A DNA stretch of 64,000 nt from Termitomyces sp. T153 (Eukaryota; Basidiomycota; Agaricomycetes; Agaricales; Lyophyllaceae). The stretch lies in the NCBI GenBank assembly GCA_018296165.2, contig JACKQL020000033.1, positions 124,001 through 188,000 of the forward strand, read 5' to 3'. Every line of letters begins with the position of its first letter. Within the stretch, counting starts at the first letter, position 1. Below, in pieces: positions 21,313 through 34,321 of this stretch. Below the pieces are notes generated by a model that was not told the origin of the DNA, made no database searches, and saw only the letters and a list, made by a program, of their open reading frames with translations. Made by a program: the position numbers and the translations under genes.

Positions 21313-22692
21313 ATGCATAGGGCACTGACCTGGGAAGATAGAATCATGTTGCAGCAATTCTGCAATAGTGACATGGAGGACTTTGGACAGTCCTATGTGG
21401 ATGACCAAGGGGTGGTGTTCCAGGGAATACCACCTATGATGCATGGCCTGAAGAGTACATTCCACCAGAATGTACTAGGCCAATTAAGAGGGAAGAGCAA
21501 GATTCTCACTCTCCCCTGATAAAAGATCATGTTGGGACTAGAAATAGCCCTGCTGTGCATCAATGTTTGGCTGACCAAGGAGGGAATGCCCCTCCAAGTT
21601 GGTCTGGTGATCAAGCATGGGATGGAGGGAAACTGAGGTGGGGATCACCTGGTAGTGATCCTATGTCCACTCCACCATCAATGCCACATTGTGGACCACC
21701 TGGTCCAGGAGGTGGTGGTGGAGGACCAGAAAGAGGACCATCTTTCCCAGGTCATGGGCCATCACTCCTCTAGGAGGAGGCCCTCCAAACCCAGATGAGC
21801 CAGATAATGGCCCACCAGGTGTGAGAAATGATGTGGGTGGTTGAGCTGGTAGGAGGAGGACTACAGTCCTCCTCAAAAGACAGCTGCAGTGATTTTTAAT
21901 GCCACTGCAACATTGTGGACACTTTGCTACTCCAGGAGTAGAAAAAGCCCACAGATATCATTGCTAAATGATGCATGATTGTCCAAAGGCAGTGATGGAA
22001 CAACTGCTTGCAGTCTGCCTGAAAATACCAGAAGGGCTCAAGCTGAGGAGGAGTGATCCATCTAAGACAATTGCCCCTTATGCTGGTTTGGCCAAGTTCA
22101 GTGAACTTGAGGACTGGCTTATAAGTATCTGCATATTTTACACAGTAGCTCAGTACAGTGGGGATGAGTGTGAATACAAGAAAGTTCTAATCCTTATGGA
22201 CTTTCTAGCTGTAGGCACTCTGAAGTAGTACCTATGACATGTAATTCATGTCAATAGGGCACAGTCCCACTGGAGGTTCAAGGATGTAATCCTTAGATTG
22301 TACAATTGATTTGTATAGCCATTAACAATGCAGGATGCCTGGGATGCATTCAACAACAGGGAGTGCAGGGCTTCTATGATGTCTTGCTTGACCATGCACA
22401 AAGCATGGTTGTGTTCTCCAACAAATTCATGATTTGTGAGTGGTTTTTAGAGGGGATGCCCTCTGACATGCTCATTGCATTGATATATGACAGTGGACTA
22501 GCTCCCAAATTGAACACTGTTGAGGAGTTTGTCTTGGAGGCAAAAGCCTCCAAGGACAGCATCAAGACTGCAGCACACTACTTAGAGTGCAGCATAAAGA
22601 GTTGGTCTGGGTGGCAACTGTTGCTGGCTGCAGCACAGTCCCCAAAACATGGGACTGCCTTAGAAAAGCAAACAGAGCTGGTGGAACATTAG
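21313..22692 (+). pseudogene. Gag of the second Gypsy element
   Basis: Frames at 21313-21519 and 21968-22692 carry gag-like sequence (FSELEDWLISICIFYTVAQYSG, ICEWFLEGMPSDML, TVEEFVLEAKASKDS). A Gly/Pro-rich spacer with GPPGPGGGGGGPERGP at 21690-21760 lies before it. Stops separate the blocks. Confidence 0.65.
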
Positions 22693-23039
22693 ACCCTTCC
22701 ACCAGGCAAGGATGCCAGACAATCTGCCAACTGTTACAAGTGCAGAAAGGTTGGGAATTTTGCCTGAAAATGCAGGGAGCTAACTAAGCCAGCTTCTCAA
22801 ATGTTCATGCAAGCAGCACATACTGCTGCTCCTTTGGATATGGGAGATGCCAATAATGAGCAGAATGAAGATCCTGCTGAGGTTGACAATAACAAAGCAG
22901 CTGAGTCTGAAGGGACTCAGAAGAATAATGAGGAGTACATTGAATTGGAAACATCTAAAAATGATTACTATACTCAGGGGAGTGACAATGAGAGTCTCTT
23001 GGCCCTCACTGAGGTCACCACTACTGAGCATAGGGTGCA

Positions 23040-23500
23040 GGGACCTAGCAATGAGGTTTGTATGTGCAAGGTATGGATCATGGTGGCTAAAGATGCCATG
23101 GACCAACCAGTGCTGCTAGCATAAGACAAGAAGTGTCTCATAGTCACCTTGGCCCCATAGTTCACAATGGAATGACTTCTGATTGTTTCCTGCTGCAAGG
23201 TGATTGGTGTGGCAAGTGGTGCCACATGTATCTCAGCCACATGGGCAAATAACAGCATGATTCCAGAAGTTGTACTTCCAGAATCACACAGTGTCCATGC
23301 TCTGTGGCCATTCACTTTGACCCAAGTCATAAAGATTCCTGGCAAGTTCTGTAATGTCTATGTGGACATTGCAAATTTTGATTGCTACAACATGACTGTA
23401 GGAACCCCATTCATGAGAGCACATAATGTACTCTTGGATTTTAAGAATGACTAGGTGGTCATTGATGGGATGGCAACTCCAGCTCACAAGTTGAAGCTAG
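23040..23500 (+). pseudogene. Gypsy protease with its active-site half inverted
   Basis: The plus strand encodes the lead-in DQPVLLA.DKKCLIVT up to about 23148 and, from about 23318, the second half KIPGKFCNVYVDIANFDCY..TVGTPFMRAHNVLLDF. Between them (about 23149-23317) the protease sequence runs on the minus strand: KVNGHRAWTLCDSGSTTSG..FAHVAEIHVAPLATPITLQ..SIVNYGAKV. The domain is thus complete in content, but its DSGS-containing segment is flipped in place. See findings. Confidence 0.85.
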
Positions 23501-24480
23501 ATGGGTGAGCACAACACTTCCACACTGGAAAAGCAGCATGACAAACACCCATGACTCCCTGGTGGACCAAAGCAGCCCACTATGGAAGAGGTGGTGGTTG
23601 ACAATGAGGTGTGGGTTACAGAGAGTTTATCCAATAACAATCCATCTCTACTAGTCCCAGAGGAAGACTATCAGAAGAGTACTCTTCAAGAGGGGGGAAA
23701 AGTATGCTGGAAGGATAAAATTGATCCTTTGACAACAAGGGAACAAAGAATTTGGGATAGACCAATCCCAAAACCTACTCTTGAGTGGGTGTATAATCCA
23801 CAAATGCCACAAGAGTGGAATTAGGTTATAGCCAACCTGACATGGCAGGAAGGGGTAAGAAGATCAACCCCTGCCAGTGAAGTATACATACTGTCTACAG
23901 AGGATGAGATATTCAAGCCTAGTGAGTTTGAATACTTGTGAACTGAAGTGAAAGGCAGGACAGAATGTTGCCCTGCTCAGCTAAACATTCTAGATGAATC
24001 AGAAATTCATCTGATGGCCTTGCAGGATAAGTATGCAAAGGCAGTGCCACAGTCAAAGCCAGCCAAGGAGGAACTTGGCCTAGAGCAGACAAAGGGAAGG
24101 CACAGCCTTCTAAGCTAGTAGAAGGCAATATCCCTCATCTTTGGCAGTAGTGGTATGACAAGTTCTAGGACATTGTCAACAGGACTAAGAAGGAACTTCC
24201 TCCATGGCATGAAGTTAACCTTGAGATAAATCTCATAGATGAGACCAAATAGTACTCATACTTTATGCCAAGGTGCCCTAAGTCACTTCAGTAGCAATTG
24301 AAGGATAAAATCAACTGCTATGTGCACACTGAGTAGTGGGAGCTGTGTGTGGCTGACCAGCCTGCACCATTACTATGTATCCCCAAGAAGGATGGCTCCT
24401 TGTGGACAGTGTTAGATGCATACCAATGCAATGACAACACAGGCCCTTTCCTGATCAGGAGATCATTCAGAAAGATGTAG

Positions 24481-25641
24481 TGTCACAACCCATCCCCTGG
24501 ACCCCCGCACATCGTCCAGCAACCTCCCATTCCCCAAAACCCCCGACGCTCCGCCAAACTTCCGCCCACACCCCGCGCCTATTTCAATTAGCCCTGATGC
24601 AACCTCGGCTAACTCTGACGCCTCCCCAGCTAACTCCGACAGCCCCCTGGCCAACTTTGACACCTTCCCCGCAGCCACTGACACTTACCCTGGATCTCCC
24701 AAACCCCAAGAACCACCCCTGCTGTTCCCAATCTTCGCCACCCATCATCAACTCAACACCCTGGCTCCTCCAACCCATTCCGGAGTATCATGACAACCCC
24801 AGGGCGACCCACATTCCCAAATGATCCCATCAACATATCAATGCGGCCCGACCCTTGATCGCAACCGATACCTGCCAACTCCGTCAAGCTCTGCTAAGCC
24901 CCGCCGCCACAGCCGACGTACTCCAAAGTTCTCCAGTAGTCAGTATATAAGATGTCAAGTAGCTCTTCATACTCTAGTCTTGATATTGCTTAACATTACC
25001 TATGGTCTGATTGGTTCCTTCTTGTGTTTTGTGTTTTGTGTTTTGTTTTCCTTACTCTCAGTCTCCTGGTCTTATCTCAGTCTCCCGGTCTTGTCTTGTC
25101 TCCATTTTGTTATCATTCTCATTATTGTTTCGTATCTCCGTGCAAATCTATTCTTGTTCCATCTCGACCCCATCTCATTTTGTCTGACGCTGTCTCGGTG
25201 ACTCCATCTGGCCGTTGTGCCCAAGTCTTCCTCAACTTTAACAACCTCACAAACTCCATGATTACGATTACAAATCCTGACACTCTTTCACCAGGTCCAA
25301 AGCTCGCTCTTTGCTCAGTCCCAGACTCCATCAACCCCAATTGATCTTCCATCAAACCCCGGCTCTGCTCCCATTGATTGCATAGCCCCCTACTCCTTCG
25401 CGTCCGCAAATCTCCCATATGGTCTTCTGCCTGAACCCCGCCAAGCATGCCCCGTTTCCTCGCAATCCAACTTCTCCGGACCTCCCCGGACCCATTTGGA
25501 TCACATCCCACCAACTATCCGCACAAGCAATCAGTGCCCAGAACGCTCTCGAGTGTCCAGTTGCCAGTGCAAGGGGATCACGCCTGCCTAGTAAGGACTC
25601 GCCCAGTGCAGCTGAGCCCCCGGGGTCAGCAGAACCTGACA
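24481..25641 (+). mobile_element. Solo LTR, long family (TSD TGTAG)
   Basis: 1161 bp, TGTCACAACCC..CTGACA, with TGTAG on both sides (24476-24480 and 25642-25646). It interrupts the reverse transcriptase of the second Gypsy element. TATATAAG is kept near 24944. Many CpG sites are converted relative to the 11822 copy. Confidence 0.92.
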
Positions 25642-26587
25642 TGTAGGGCATGCACCAGTGAGGTCAAAAATTGACCTCACAAATGCCTATAAACAAGTGA
25701 GGGTACATACTTTGGACATACCAAAAACTGTGTTTATGACCATCACTGAGACATATTGCAGTAATATCATGCAGATTGGCAACTTTAACACACCAGCAAC
25801 ATTTCAATGTCTGATGATGTCCATTTTCAGAGATGTCATTAGGAAATGGATGCATGGGTATTTAGATGATATATTCATCTTTTAAGGTTCTATTGAGGGG
25901 CATGAACAGCACCTCAGAATAGTCTTTGAAAGACTACATAGAAACAAGCTCTTTCAGAGTGGTTCCCCTTGAGATGTACACCATGTCTACAACTATATAC
26001 AAGTGAATGTGCAAATTGATCTAGAGGGGGATGACTTGCCCCCAATGTGCCTGCAGGAGATGCAAGCACAATTAGATCAGATTTGTGCTCTCCACAATGG
26101 ACCAAGCTGCAGAAGCCAGCAGGTGTGGGATTGTCACAAGCTTTGTGATGAGGAAGCACAAGGACTAGCTGGCAGTAATAATGGCAGAGAAGGATCAGCT
26201 CAGGCCCACCAGAGGTCTGATAGCCATGACAACATGGAAGATATGACTCTCAGAGAGGCCATCCTAGGGATGGCCCAGTTGCCACAACTTCAGGACCAAT
26301 CTGACAAAAAATTCCTCTGTCAGATCCAGTCCTGGCATGGCAAAGACAAACTCTTTGCTGAAATTCAGAGCTAACTGAAAGACTATAAGTCCTTTGGACT
26401 AAAAGACAAGCTAATTTGGACTATGAATCTCTTGGGGCACAAGGTCCTATGCATATCTTGTGAATGTGGTGACCAAATTGCTCAACCAAGCACATCACAT
26501 GGTTGGGCACTTTGGTGCCCAGAGAACAACAGAATACATTCATTATTGGTACTGGTGGCCTACTATGGTTGAGATGTGCAAGCATTC

Positions 26588-27643
26588 TGTCATGACCCAC
26601 TTGCAGACCCCCAGGCTTCTTTCCAAGCCACTCTGCTTCCCCAGAGCTCTCTCTCAACACCTCCTCAACTCACCCCAACCTTTGTTTACTCATGGTGCCT
26701 ACCCCAGCTAACTCCAATGCCTTCCCAGCAAACTCTGATGACCTTCTGGCAAACTCCAGTACATTCTCTGCAGGCCCCATCAGTTCCCCTCTTCCTTCCA
26801 TGTGGCCCTGAGCCTCTCTAACATCTCTCCTGACTCAAGCACACATTGCTAGCCTGTCCCCTTGCCCCACCCAACCCCTCTGGAACTTCCTGACAACTGT
26901 GGAGTGGACTGCATTCCTATTAGTTCTCATCAGAACATCAACATGGCCCACCATCTGATTAGAACTGACACCCATCAACCCTGTGTGGCTCCAACAAGTT
27001 CTGCCATTGCACCCCCACCCTCAAAGGAGTCCAGTAGTTAGTATATAAGTCATAGAGTAGCATCCATTAACCTAGTCTTGGTATTACTTGTGGTTACCTA
27101 TTTCTTGTTATGTTCCATCTCAGTTTTTGTCTTTAGTCCTGAATTTCTCAATCTATCTCTTTTCTCATCTCTATCTTATCTTGACTTTGTCTTGTCTTGT
27201 CTCTGTTTCCTTTATTGTTCCTAAGTTCCTTTCAACCCTAACACTATTATAAACTCCATGCATATGTTACAATCCTCAAACATTCTTAACTAACTCTGGA
27301 TCTTGCTCTATGCTTGGCCCCAGAACCCATCACTCTTAATTGATTCCCTATCAATCTTCAGCCCCACCTCTATTACTCACATAGCCTCTGCTTGCCCCAT
27401 GGTCTGTGTATTCACTTACAGACTTGTATCTGATGCATCTCCAAACTCAACCCTTATTGTACCTGGTCTTAGACTTCCTTGCACCACCCTGGACTTGCTC
27501 AGACCTCCTCCCTTGGCTTATTCTCACAAGTATCTGAAGTTTGGACCACCCCAGAGCACTAAGTTATAAGCACAGGACATCACATCCACCCAGTAAGGAC
27601 TTGCCCAGTTAAGCTGAGCTTTCAAGGTCAGCAGAACCTAACA
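26588..27643 (+). repeat. Long-family LTR, degenerate
   Basis: About 1056 bp, TGTCATGACCC..CCTAACA (the usual CTGACA mutated). The flanking 5-mers (CATTC, CAATA) no longer match. It may be the 5' LTR of the element that follows, or an old solo LTR. Confidence 0.8.
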
Positions 27644-30600
27644 CAATATCAAGACTTCCTTTGACCCCATTCTTGATGTCTGCATACAACCTTGCATTCA
27701 ACTCTGCTGGCTACCTAACTGACATCTATGGTAGGCTGGTCCCTGAAAATCATTATGCCCTGTTCTATCCAGGCCTGCTCACAGATCACAATGTTCCTCA
27801 TAACTGGACCCTGAATCTGAACCTGGCCTTCTATGCCCCCTCCATCAGTCAAGGAGTACTACCAGGCTAGCACCACCCCCCAACATTCCCTGCTGATAGG
27901 ACCTACTCCTGCATGTACTCCAGAGGATTCTCTGTAGCACTCTCAGCCATGCCCAACTCCATCTACCTCCCTCTAGTGCACTACTACACCTATCAAATTT
28001 CCACTGCAGTTCCAGCTCCTCTTGAGCAACCAAATAATTATTCCTCTTCTTGAATTCAATTCTCTGCTCAAGTCCCCTCCTCCTCTAGATAGCAATGAGT
28101 CAAACCCTATGTTCAGCAGCACAACAAAGTCCTCCACTTCCTCTGCCTCTGTCTCATGGGGTTTGCACAATGTGCTTGTGCTCTCCTTGTTACTTTGGGT
28201 TACCATGACACTCCAGCAACCCCAGAAGTCTGGGCAGACCAACTTCTTGACTTCCACAAATGTTACTAGCAGGGCACCCTCCCCAAAACCACTTAAGACA
28301 CTCTGGGAATTGACACTCATCTCCAGAACAAATTGCATGCCCTGGTTAACAAAATTCACACCAGCCCAAATCCCCAACACTTTGAGGACCCATTGGACTC
28401 TGCTCACTCCTTTTACATACAATGAGAGATGCCTACTGGAACTCAAAATGAAGCCACAGCCCCCATTCCCTGCCAGCAAGAAGAGCTCAATGCCACATTC
28501 AATATTTTAAGATCCCTCAACCCTGCCAAGAGACTCTTTTATCAATCCACTGCCTACACCCTGGCTCTCTCCATGTGCCCCAGAGCAAACTCCATTGCCA
28601 ACTCCATCCTCACTCTAGTCAACAGTAGTGCCACCAATAACTTCATCAACAAATCCCTGGCAGTGCTTGCTCCACAATACCTCCAGCACCTCTCCACCCC
28701 CATCCTTCTCAAGCTCTCTGATGGCAACCCTACTTCTGCTGGAAACATTACTCACTGTGTGGAGATGACTGTGACCTTTGCCAACAGACAATAACAGGAC
28801 CTCCAGCTGATAGTCACCAAGCTTCATGCCTCTGCCCCCATTGTCCTTGGTTCCTCATGGCCTTCACACAACCAACCCCTGCATTGAATGGCTCAGCCTC
28901 ACTCTCTGCCTCAACTAGGACAACCTGCTAAACTTGAGACCAGTTCCCTTCAATGTCTCACCCCTCTACAAGGGCTCCAAAGGCACCCCTGGTGTTCTCC
29001 AGACTTCCTCACAGCTCCACTCAAAGTCTACACAATTGTTTGTCATCAATGTCTGGCTTGATGACTCTCCAACAGTCCTCCACACCCTTGTCAACAGTGG
29101 AGCCTCTGGCATCTTTGTCAGCAACCAGCTTGATCTCTTCCATGACATCCTCAACAAAATCCTCAAGCTCCAGCTCTTTGACAGAAGCCCTGCCTCAACT
29201 GGAATCACCCACTACCATAACAATGCCCTCACTCTCAACAACAACTTAAGATTCCAGGTTTGGCTCCTTGTCACCCAGCTCTAGAAGTCAACCCTAATCA
29301 TGCTTGGACTTTCTTGGCTATAGGACATCAACCCTGACATTGACTGGAAAAAGAACCTCACTATGCTATTCCCAGGCTCCTAGGCAAGCCTAGCTGCCAC
29401 CATCCCCTCTGCCTCCAGTTCCTCTTGACTTCCAATGTTCCCAACCTCAACTCCAGCAACTCTAGAGCAATCCAACCCTCCACAATCCTCAAGGACAACC
29501 AAGAAAGAGAGGAAAGCACACCTCCACTCTGATCTCCCTTGAACAAACCTTGATGGCTTCTCCCTAACATCTCCAGGGACTAATTAAAGGCCTGCAGTAC
29601 TCCAACCAACAATGCCAGACCACTCTGGACAACCCCACCACAACTCAACAAAGTCACAAAAAAGAACCAGTATCCTCTTGCCTTTGATTGAAGACCTTGT
29701 TGACCTTGTTGACCACTTCCACAGTACCAAGATCTACACAAAAATAGATCTCTGCTCTAGCTATAACAATGCCCAGATTACTCTGGGGCATGAATGGAAG
29801 ACCACCTTCTACACCCACTACAGCCTCTTCAAGTATCTGGTAATGCCTTTTGGAATGATCAACTTCTCTGCCACCTTCCAGTACTTCATGAACAACATCT
29901 TTCACAACATGAACAATGTTTTCATTATTGTGTACTTAGATGACATTCTGATTTACTTGAACTCACTGGAGGAGCATCCAGAGCATGTCTGCCATGTCCT
30001 AGAATGGCTTTAGGAGTACCATCTCCATGCCAAACCCAAGAAATGCTCCTTCCACACCACAGAAATCAAATACCTCAGAGTTATTGTCACTTAGATAGCA
30101 TATGCATGGACTCAGCCAAGATCAAGGCCATTCTCAACTGACTCCCACTCTGAAATGTCAAAGAGGTACAGTCATTCCTAGGATTTGCTGAGTTCTATTG
30201 CTAGTTCATTGACAACTACTCTGGGATTACCAGACTCCTTAATCAACTCATCTGGAAGGACACTTCCTGGGACTAGAATAGCAAGTGCCAAAGTGTCTTC
30301 ACCCTCCTCAAAAAAGCCTTCACCTCCACCCCAATTCTCTGCCACTTCAACCCCACTCTACCTATAGTCCTCAAATGTGATGCCTCCAACTATGCCATCA
30401 ATGGAATACTCTCCCAGTTGAAATTCAGAGAGAAGGACCTCTGCTTCATCACCTTCTACATCTGCTCAATGATTCCCATGGAGCTCAACTATGACATCTA
30501 CAACAAGGAACTCCTCACTATTGTTAAAGCCTTCTGGTAGTGGAGGGCCTACCTCAAGGGAGCTCCACACCACATCTAAGTCTACTCTAACTACAACAAC

Positions 30601-31703
30601 CTTCAATATTTGACTACCACCAAACAACTCAGCTGCTGGCAAGCCCAATGATCTGAGATGCTCTCCAAATATGACTTCACCATTCACTACTGCCCTGGAC
30701 AACTTGGTGCAAAACCTGATGCTCTTACCTGAAGACCCAATGTGTATCCAAAGAAGCTGTTTGAGGCTGAGTGGAATGCATCAACCATCAAGTGGCAATC
30801 CCCCCTAAGCATTTGCATGCTGTGCTGATTATGAATGAAGAAGGGATCCTCCACCAAATCTAAAACACACCCCCAGACCTCTTCTTCACCCAGCATGACC
30901 CTCACAACAACTTTGCCAATGAGCCAGCAGTTGACCAACTCTTCATGTTGTTCCCAGACTACTGCCTCCTGCCCTGGAATAGAAGAATCTATGCTCTGGA
31001 CCACAATTTCATATGCCTTGACATACTCTAGCAGCACCATAACCACAAACTCTGGGGATGCCCAAGAGTTTGTAAGACTCTCCAACTCATTTCCAGGACT
31101 TACTTTTGGCCAGGAATGAAGAAGGACATCACACAATATGTACAGGCCTGTGAACCATGCCTCTGGGTTAAAGTACCCTACCACCACCCCTACAGCTTGC
31201 TGAAGCCCCTCCCTGTTGGTCACAACTCCTGGTCCTCAATATTGATGAATCACATTGTTGAGCTCCCCGACTCCAAAGGCTTTGATGCCATCCTTGTTGT
31301 CATCTGCCACCTCACCAAGCAAGCCCTATTCATTCCCTGCCACACTACCAACAATGCTCCAGAGTTTGCCAAGCTCTTCCTCTAGCACATGTTCCACAAG
31401 CATGGACTCCCAGACAATATCATCCACAACTGTGGCCCTCTATTTGTCTCCCACTTTTGGTAGTCAATATGCAAGGCTCTCAAAATCAAGACCAACCTAT
31501 TGTCTGCCTACCATCTGGAGACCAACAAACAAACAGAATGAGTAAACCAGACCTTGGAACAGTATCTCTGCCTCTATGTTAATTATTTACAGAATGACTG
31601 GCATGTAGAACTTCCCCTTGCTGAGTTTACCTACAACAACATGCCTCACTCTGCTATCAGAGTTTCCCCTTTCTACACAAACTACACAAACAAGGGCTAC
31701 AAC
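27644..31703 (+). mobile_element. Third Ty3/Gypsy element, decayed
   Basis: Gag-like blocks at 27660-28500. Protease at 29070-29290 (VLHTLVNSGASGIFVSNQ, the catalytic Asp changed to Asn; LGLSWL). Reverse transcriptase at 29690-30010 (YTKIDLCSSYNNAQIT..VMPFGMINFSATFQYFMN..VYLDDILIY, box intact). RNase H near 30350-30600. Integrase at 31110-31700 (VQACEPCLWVKV..YHHPYSLLKPLP, FDAILVVICHLTKQALFIPCHTT, TLEQYLCLYVNYLQNDW). Many stops replace Trp and Arg codons. It is cut off in the integrase C-terminus by the long LTR at 31704, so the 3' end is missing. It probably represents the family that owns the long LTR. Confidence 0.85.
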
Positions 31704-32693
31704 TGTCAGGTTCTGCTGACCATGAGGGCTCAGCTTAACTGGGCAAGTCTTTACTAGGCAGATCCAATGTCCTGCACTTATAACCTCGTGCTCTAAGGAT
31801 GGTTCGGACTTCAGATACTTATGAGGAGATGCTAAGGAGAGCAGGCTGAACAAGTCTGGAGTGATCTAGGGAAGTCTAAGACCAAGTATACTAAACATTT
31901 AGCTTGGGCAGGTGTCAGGTACAAGTCTATAAGCAAGTGTATGGGCTACAGGGTAAGTGGAGGCTTCATGAGTGATGGGAGCAGAGCCAGAGTTTGATGG
32001 AGGATCAATTAAGAGTAATGGGTTCTGGAGCTGAGTGTAAGGCAAGGTCCAGAGTTGTCATAAGAATGTTTGAAGAGTCATAGTGTGTGCATGGAGTTTG
32101 TAATGACATCAAAAGAAATAGATTTGCAACTAAAGATAGAAACAGAGATGAGACCAGGAAATGTAATACAGAACAAAACAAGAAACAGTAACCAAGTAAA
32201 TGCAATATCAAGACTAAGGTAACAGATGCTACTCCATGCCTTATATACTAACTACTGGGCCTCCTCCAGGAATGGAGGGTACAATGACATAGCTCATTGG
32301 AGCTGCATGGGGTTGATGAGTGTCAGCTCTGATCAGATGGTAGGCTGCAGTGACACTCTGATGGGATCTGATGGGAGCATAGTCTACCCCATAGTTGTTG
32401 GGGAGCTCTGGAGTGGTCATATAGGTCACAGGGGTGAGTTAGTGGCATGTACCTGAGTCAGAAGAGATGTCAGAAGGACTTAAGGCCTTGAGGGAGAGAG
32501 GGGGAGCTGAGGGGGTCTACAGGAGATACACCAGGGTTTACTAGGAGGCTGTCAGGGTTTGCTAAGGAAATGTCAGAGTTAGCTGGGGCAGGTGCTATAA
32601 GTAAACAAAGGGTCAGAGGGGCAATGGGGGAAACTCTGGAGAGGCAGAGTGGCCTGGGTAAAGGTCCTAGAGGTCTGAGAGTGGGTTGTGACA
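31704..32693 (-). repeat. Long-family LTR, minus orientation
   Basis: On the plus strand TGTCAGGTTCTGCTGACC..GTTGTGACA, that is, TGTCACAAC..CTGACA on the minus strand, about 990 bp. It is followed by TCACCCCCTCTT (a polypurine tract on the minus strand), so it is the 3' LTR of a minus-strand element whose internal remnant lies to its right. Confidence 0.82.
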
Positions 32694-33420
32694 TCACCCC
32701 CTCTTCAGCATCAAGACCCTTGAGGTGTGTGGCATGAGTCAGGGATTGGTGGGAGCATGGAAGTCAAAGCACAAGCAATATTGATCAAGCTGCAGCAGTG
32801 GCATGGAGAACAAAGTCAAAGCATGGCCACCATTCATCAGAGGGTTCTCTTAATCAATTAAAAAGGGTCAGACATACCCTGTTGCTCTCCAACTGTTCCC
32901 AATGTCTTCCTATTCTGAATCATCAGCAGCTATAGAGTCTCTAGCAGCAACATCATTGTCTCCAACTCCACCACTGTTGGACAATAACCATGTCAAGGTT
33001 TGGGTGGAGTATAAGTCCAGCAGCAACATCATTGTCTCCAACCCCACCACTGTTGGACAATAACCATGTCAAGGTTTGGGTGAAGTATAGTCATTCTGTA
33101 AATAGTTAATGTAGAGGCAGAGATACTGTTCCAAGGTCTGGTTAGGCTTGTGCATGAGTTTCTGGAAGAATCTTGCACTATACTCACCCATAGAGTGGGC
33201 TCCAAAATAATAATATCCATTGTTGTCTCACTGCCATGCAGAGGACACAACAAGCAGCTTTGCAAGTAGAGTACAAATAGACTAAAAAAAATGATGGCAC
33301 AAGTCAAGCAAGACCCTATAAGGCTCACTAAATACAAGAGTGGCACTAGGTTGCTAGCACAAGGTTGGGAGAAACAATAGCAAAGAGGGAGAGGAGAAAA
33401 CTGTGGGTATACTCATGGGT
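32694..33420 (-). pseudogene. 3' remnant of a minus-strand Gypsy element
   Basis: Next to the LTR at 31704-32693 the minus strand shows a polypurine tract and, near 33100-33160, the integrase phrase NQTLEQYLCLYINYLQND in decayed form. A 76-bp segment (AGCAGCAACATCATTGTCTC..) is duplicated in tandem at 32943 and 33019. The rest of pol is absent. Confidence 0.6.
32943..33090. repeat. 76-bp tandem duplication
   Basis: Two nearly identical adjacent copies, differing at about two positions, inside the minus-strand Gypsy remnant. Confidence 0.85.
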
Positions 33421-34290
33421 ATACTCAACTAGAGTGAAACCAAGGTTTATTGACTCCTCTTGGTTTTATCATCTTCACCCACTATAAATACTGTCATGTT
33501 TTCTATACAACCATCAAAGAATTGCACCTCATTATTAGCCTCAGACTTCAGATCTAAGTCTAGCAACTCTAAAGCATCTTCTTTTGCTCTATCACCCCCT
33601 CTCTTGAGTCAGCACCCTCATTGTTTTGCTCAGCCAGTATCACCTTAGCATACTATTTTGCCAAGTCTATGTTTAGCACTAGCACCTACAGCTAGTTTCA
33701 TTTCTTCATTGTCCCCTGTTGCTAACACCCTCTTTGCTACCCTTAGTGCCAGCCTTTAGCATTGCTTCACTAGCAACCTTTGTCTAGTGCCTTAGTTCTA
33801 CTCTAGTTAGGTTTACTCACAGAGTTCCCCCCTTTCCTATTTGCTATCACTAACTATTGACCTTGTGCTAGCCACCTAGCACCTCTTCTACATCTCGCAG
33901 GCTTTCTGGGACCTAGCTCAACTTGCAACCCTCATTTCTTAAGTACATTCATACTCTACCTGTGAAACCGCTAGTTGTTGTGTTCTCTGCATAGTAGCTA
34001 GGCAGCAATGGACACCATCATTGTGATTCTGTCTATCAAGTATGAAGTAAGGTGCTGCCTTACATAATTATATAATAATTGTATTTATAGGTAGCATCAT
34101 GTAATACTACCATATAATAACTATGTAATTATACTATTAAGTAAAGTATAGTATGCAAAATAAGGGCAAGTAACAGATGCTCCATTACAAAACTGGATCC
34201 TGTATTGGATTTGAATTCTGCTGCACAGAAGAATTTGAAATATCCTTGCCATTAACAATTGCTGGCAATTGCTCAGAACTGTCCATTATT

Positions 34291-34321
34291 AATGATGATG
34301 ATGATGATGATGATGATGATG
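34291..34321. repeat. Trinucleotide (ATG)n microsatellite
   Basis: Uninterrupted run of about ten ATG/GAT units; it produces an artefactual poly-His frame on the minus strand. Confidence 0.95.

Larger units (their letters stand above)
20951..26587 (+). mobile_element. Second Ty3/Gypsy element, decayed, split by a solo LTR
   Basis: Internal region of a different Gypsy lineage from the one at 13135. Gag spans about 21300-22690, a decayed zinc knuckle CYKCRKVGNFA then stop then KC lies near 22733, the protease at 23040-23480, and the reverse transcriptase begins near 24340 (PLLCIPKKDGSLWTVLDAYQ). It continues after the inserted LTR 24481-25641 as KIDLTNAYKQVRVH..GYLDDIFIF (25680-25885). The catalytic YLDD is intact. 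Pieces of RNase H/integrase follow, with the HHMVGHFGAQRT zinc-binding region near 26480, until the long LTR at 26588. No own LTRs are recognised. Confidence 0.8.
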
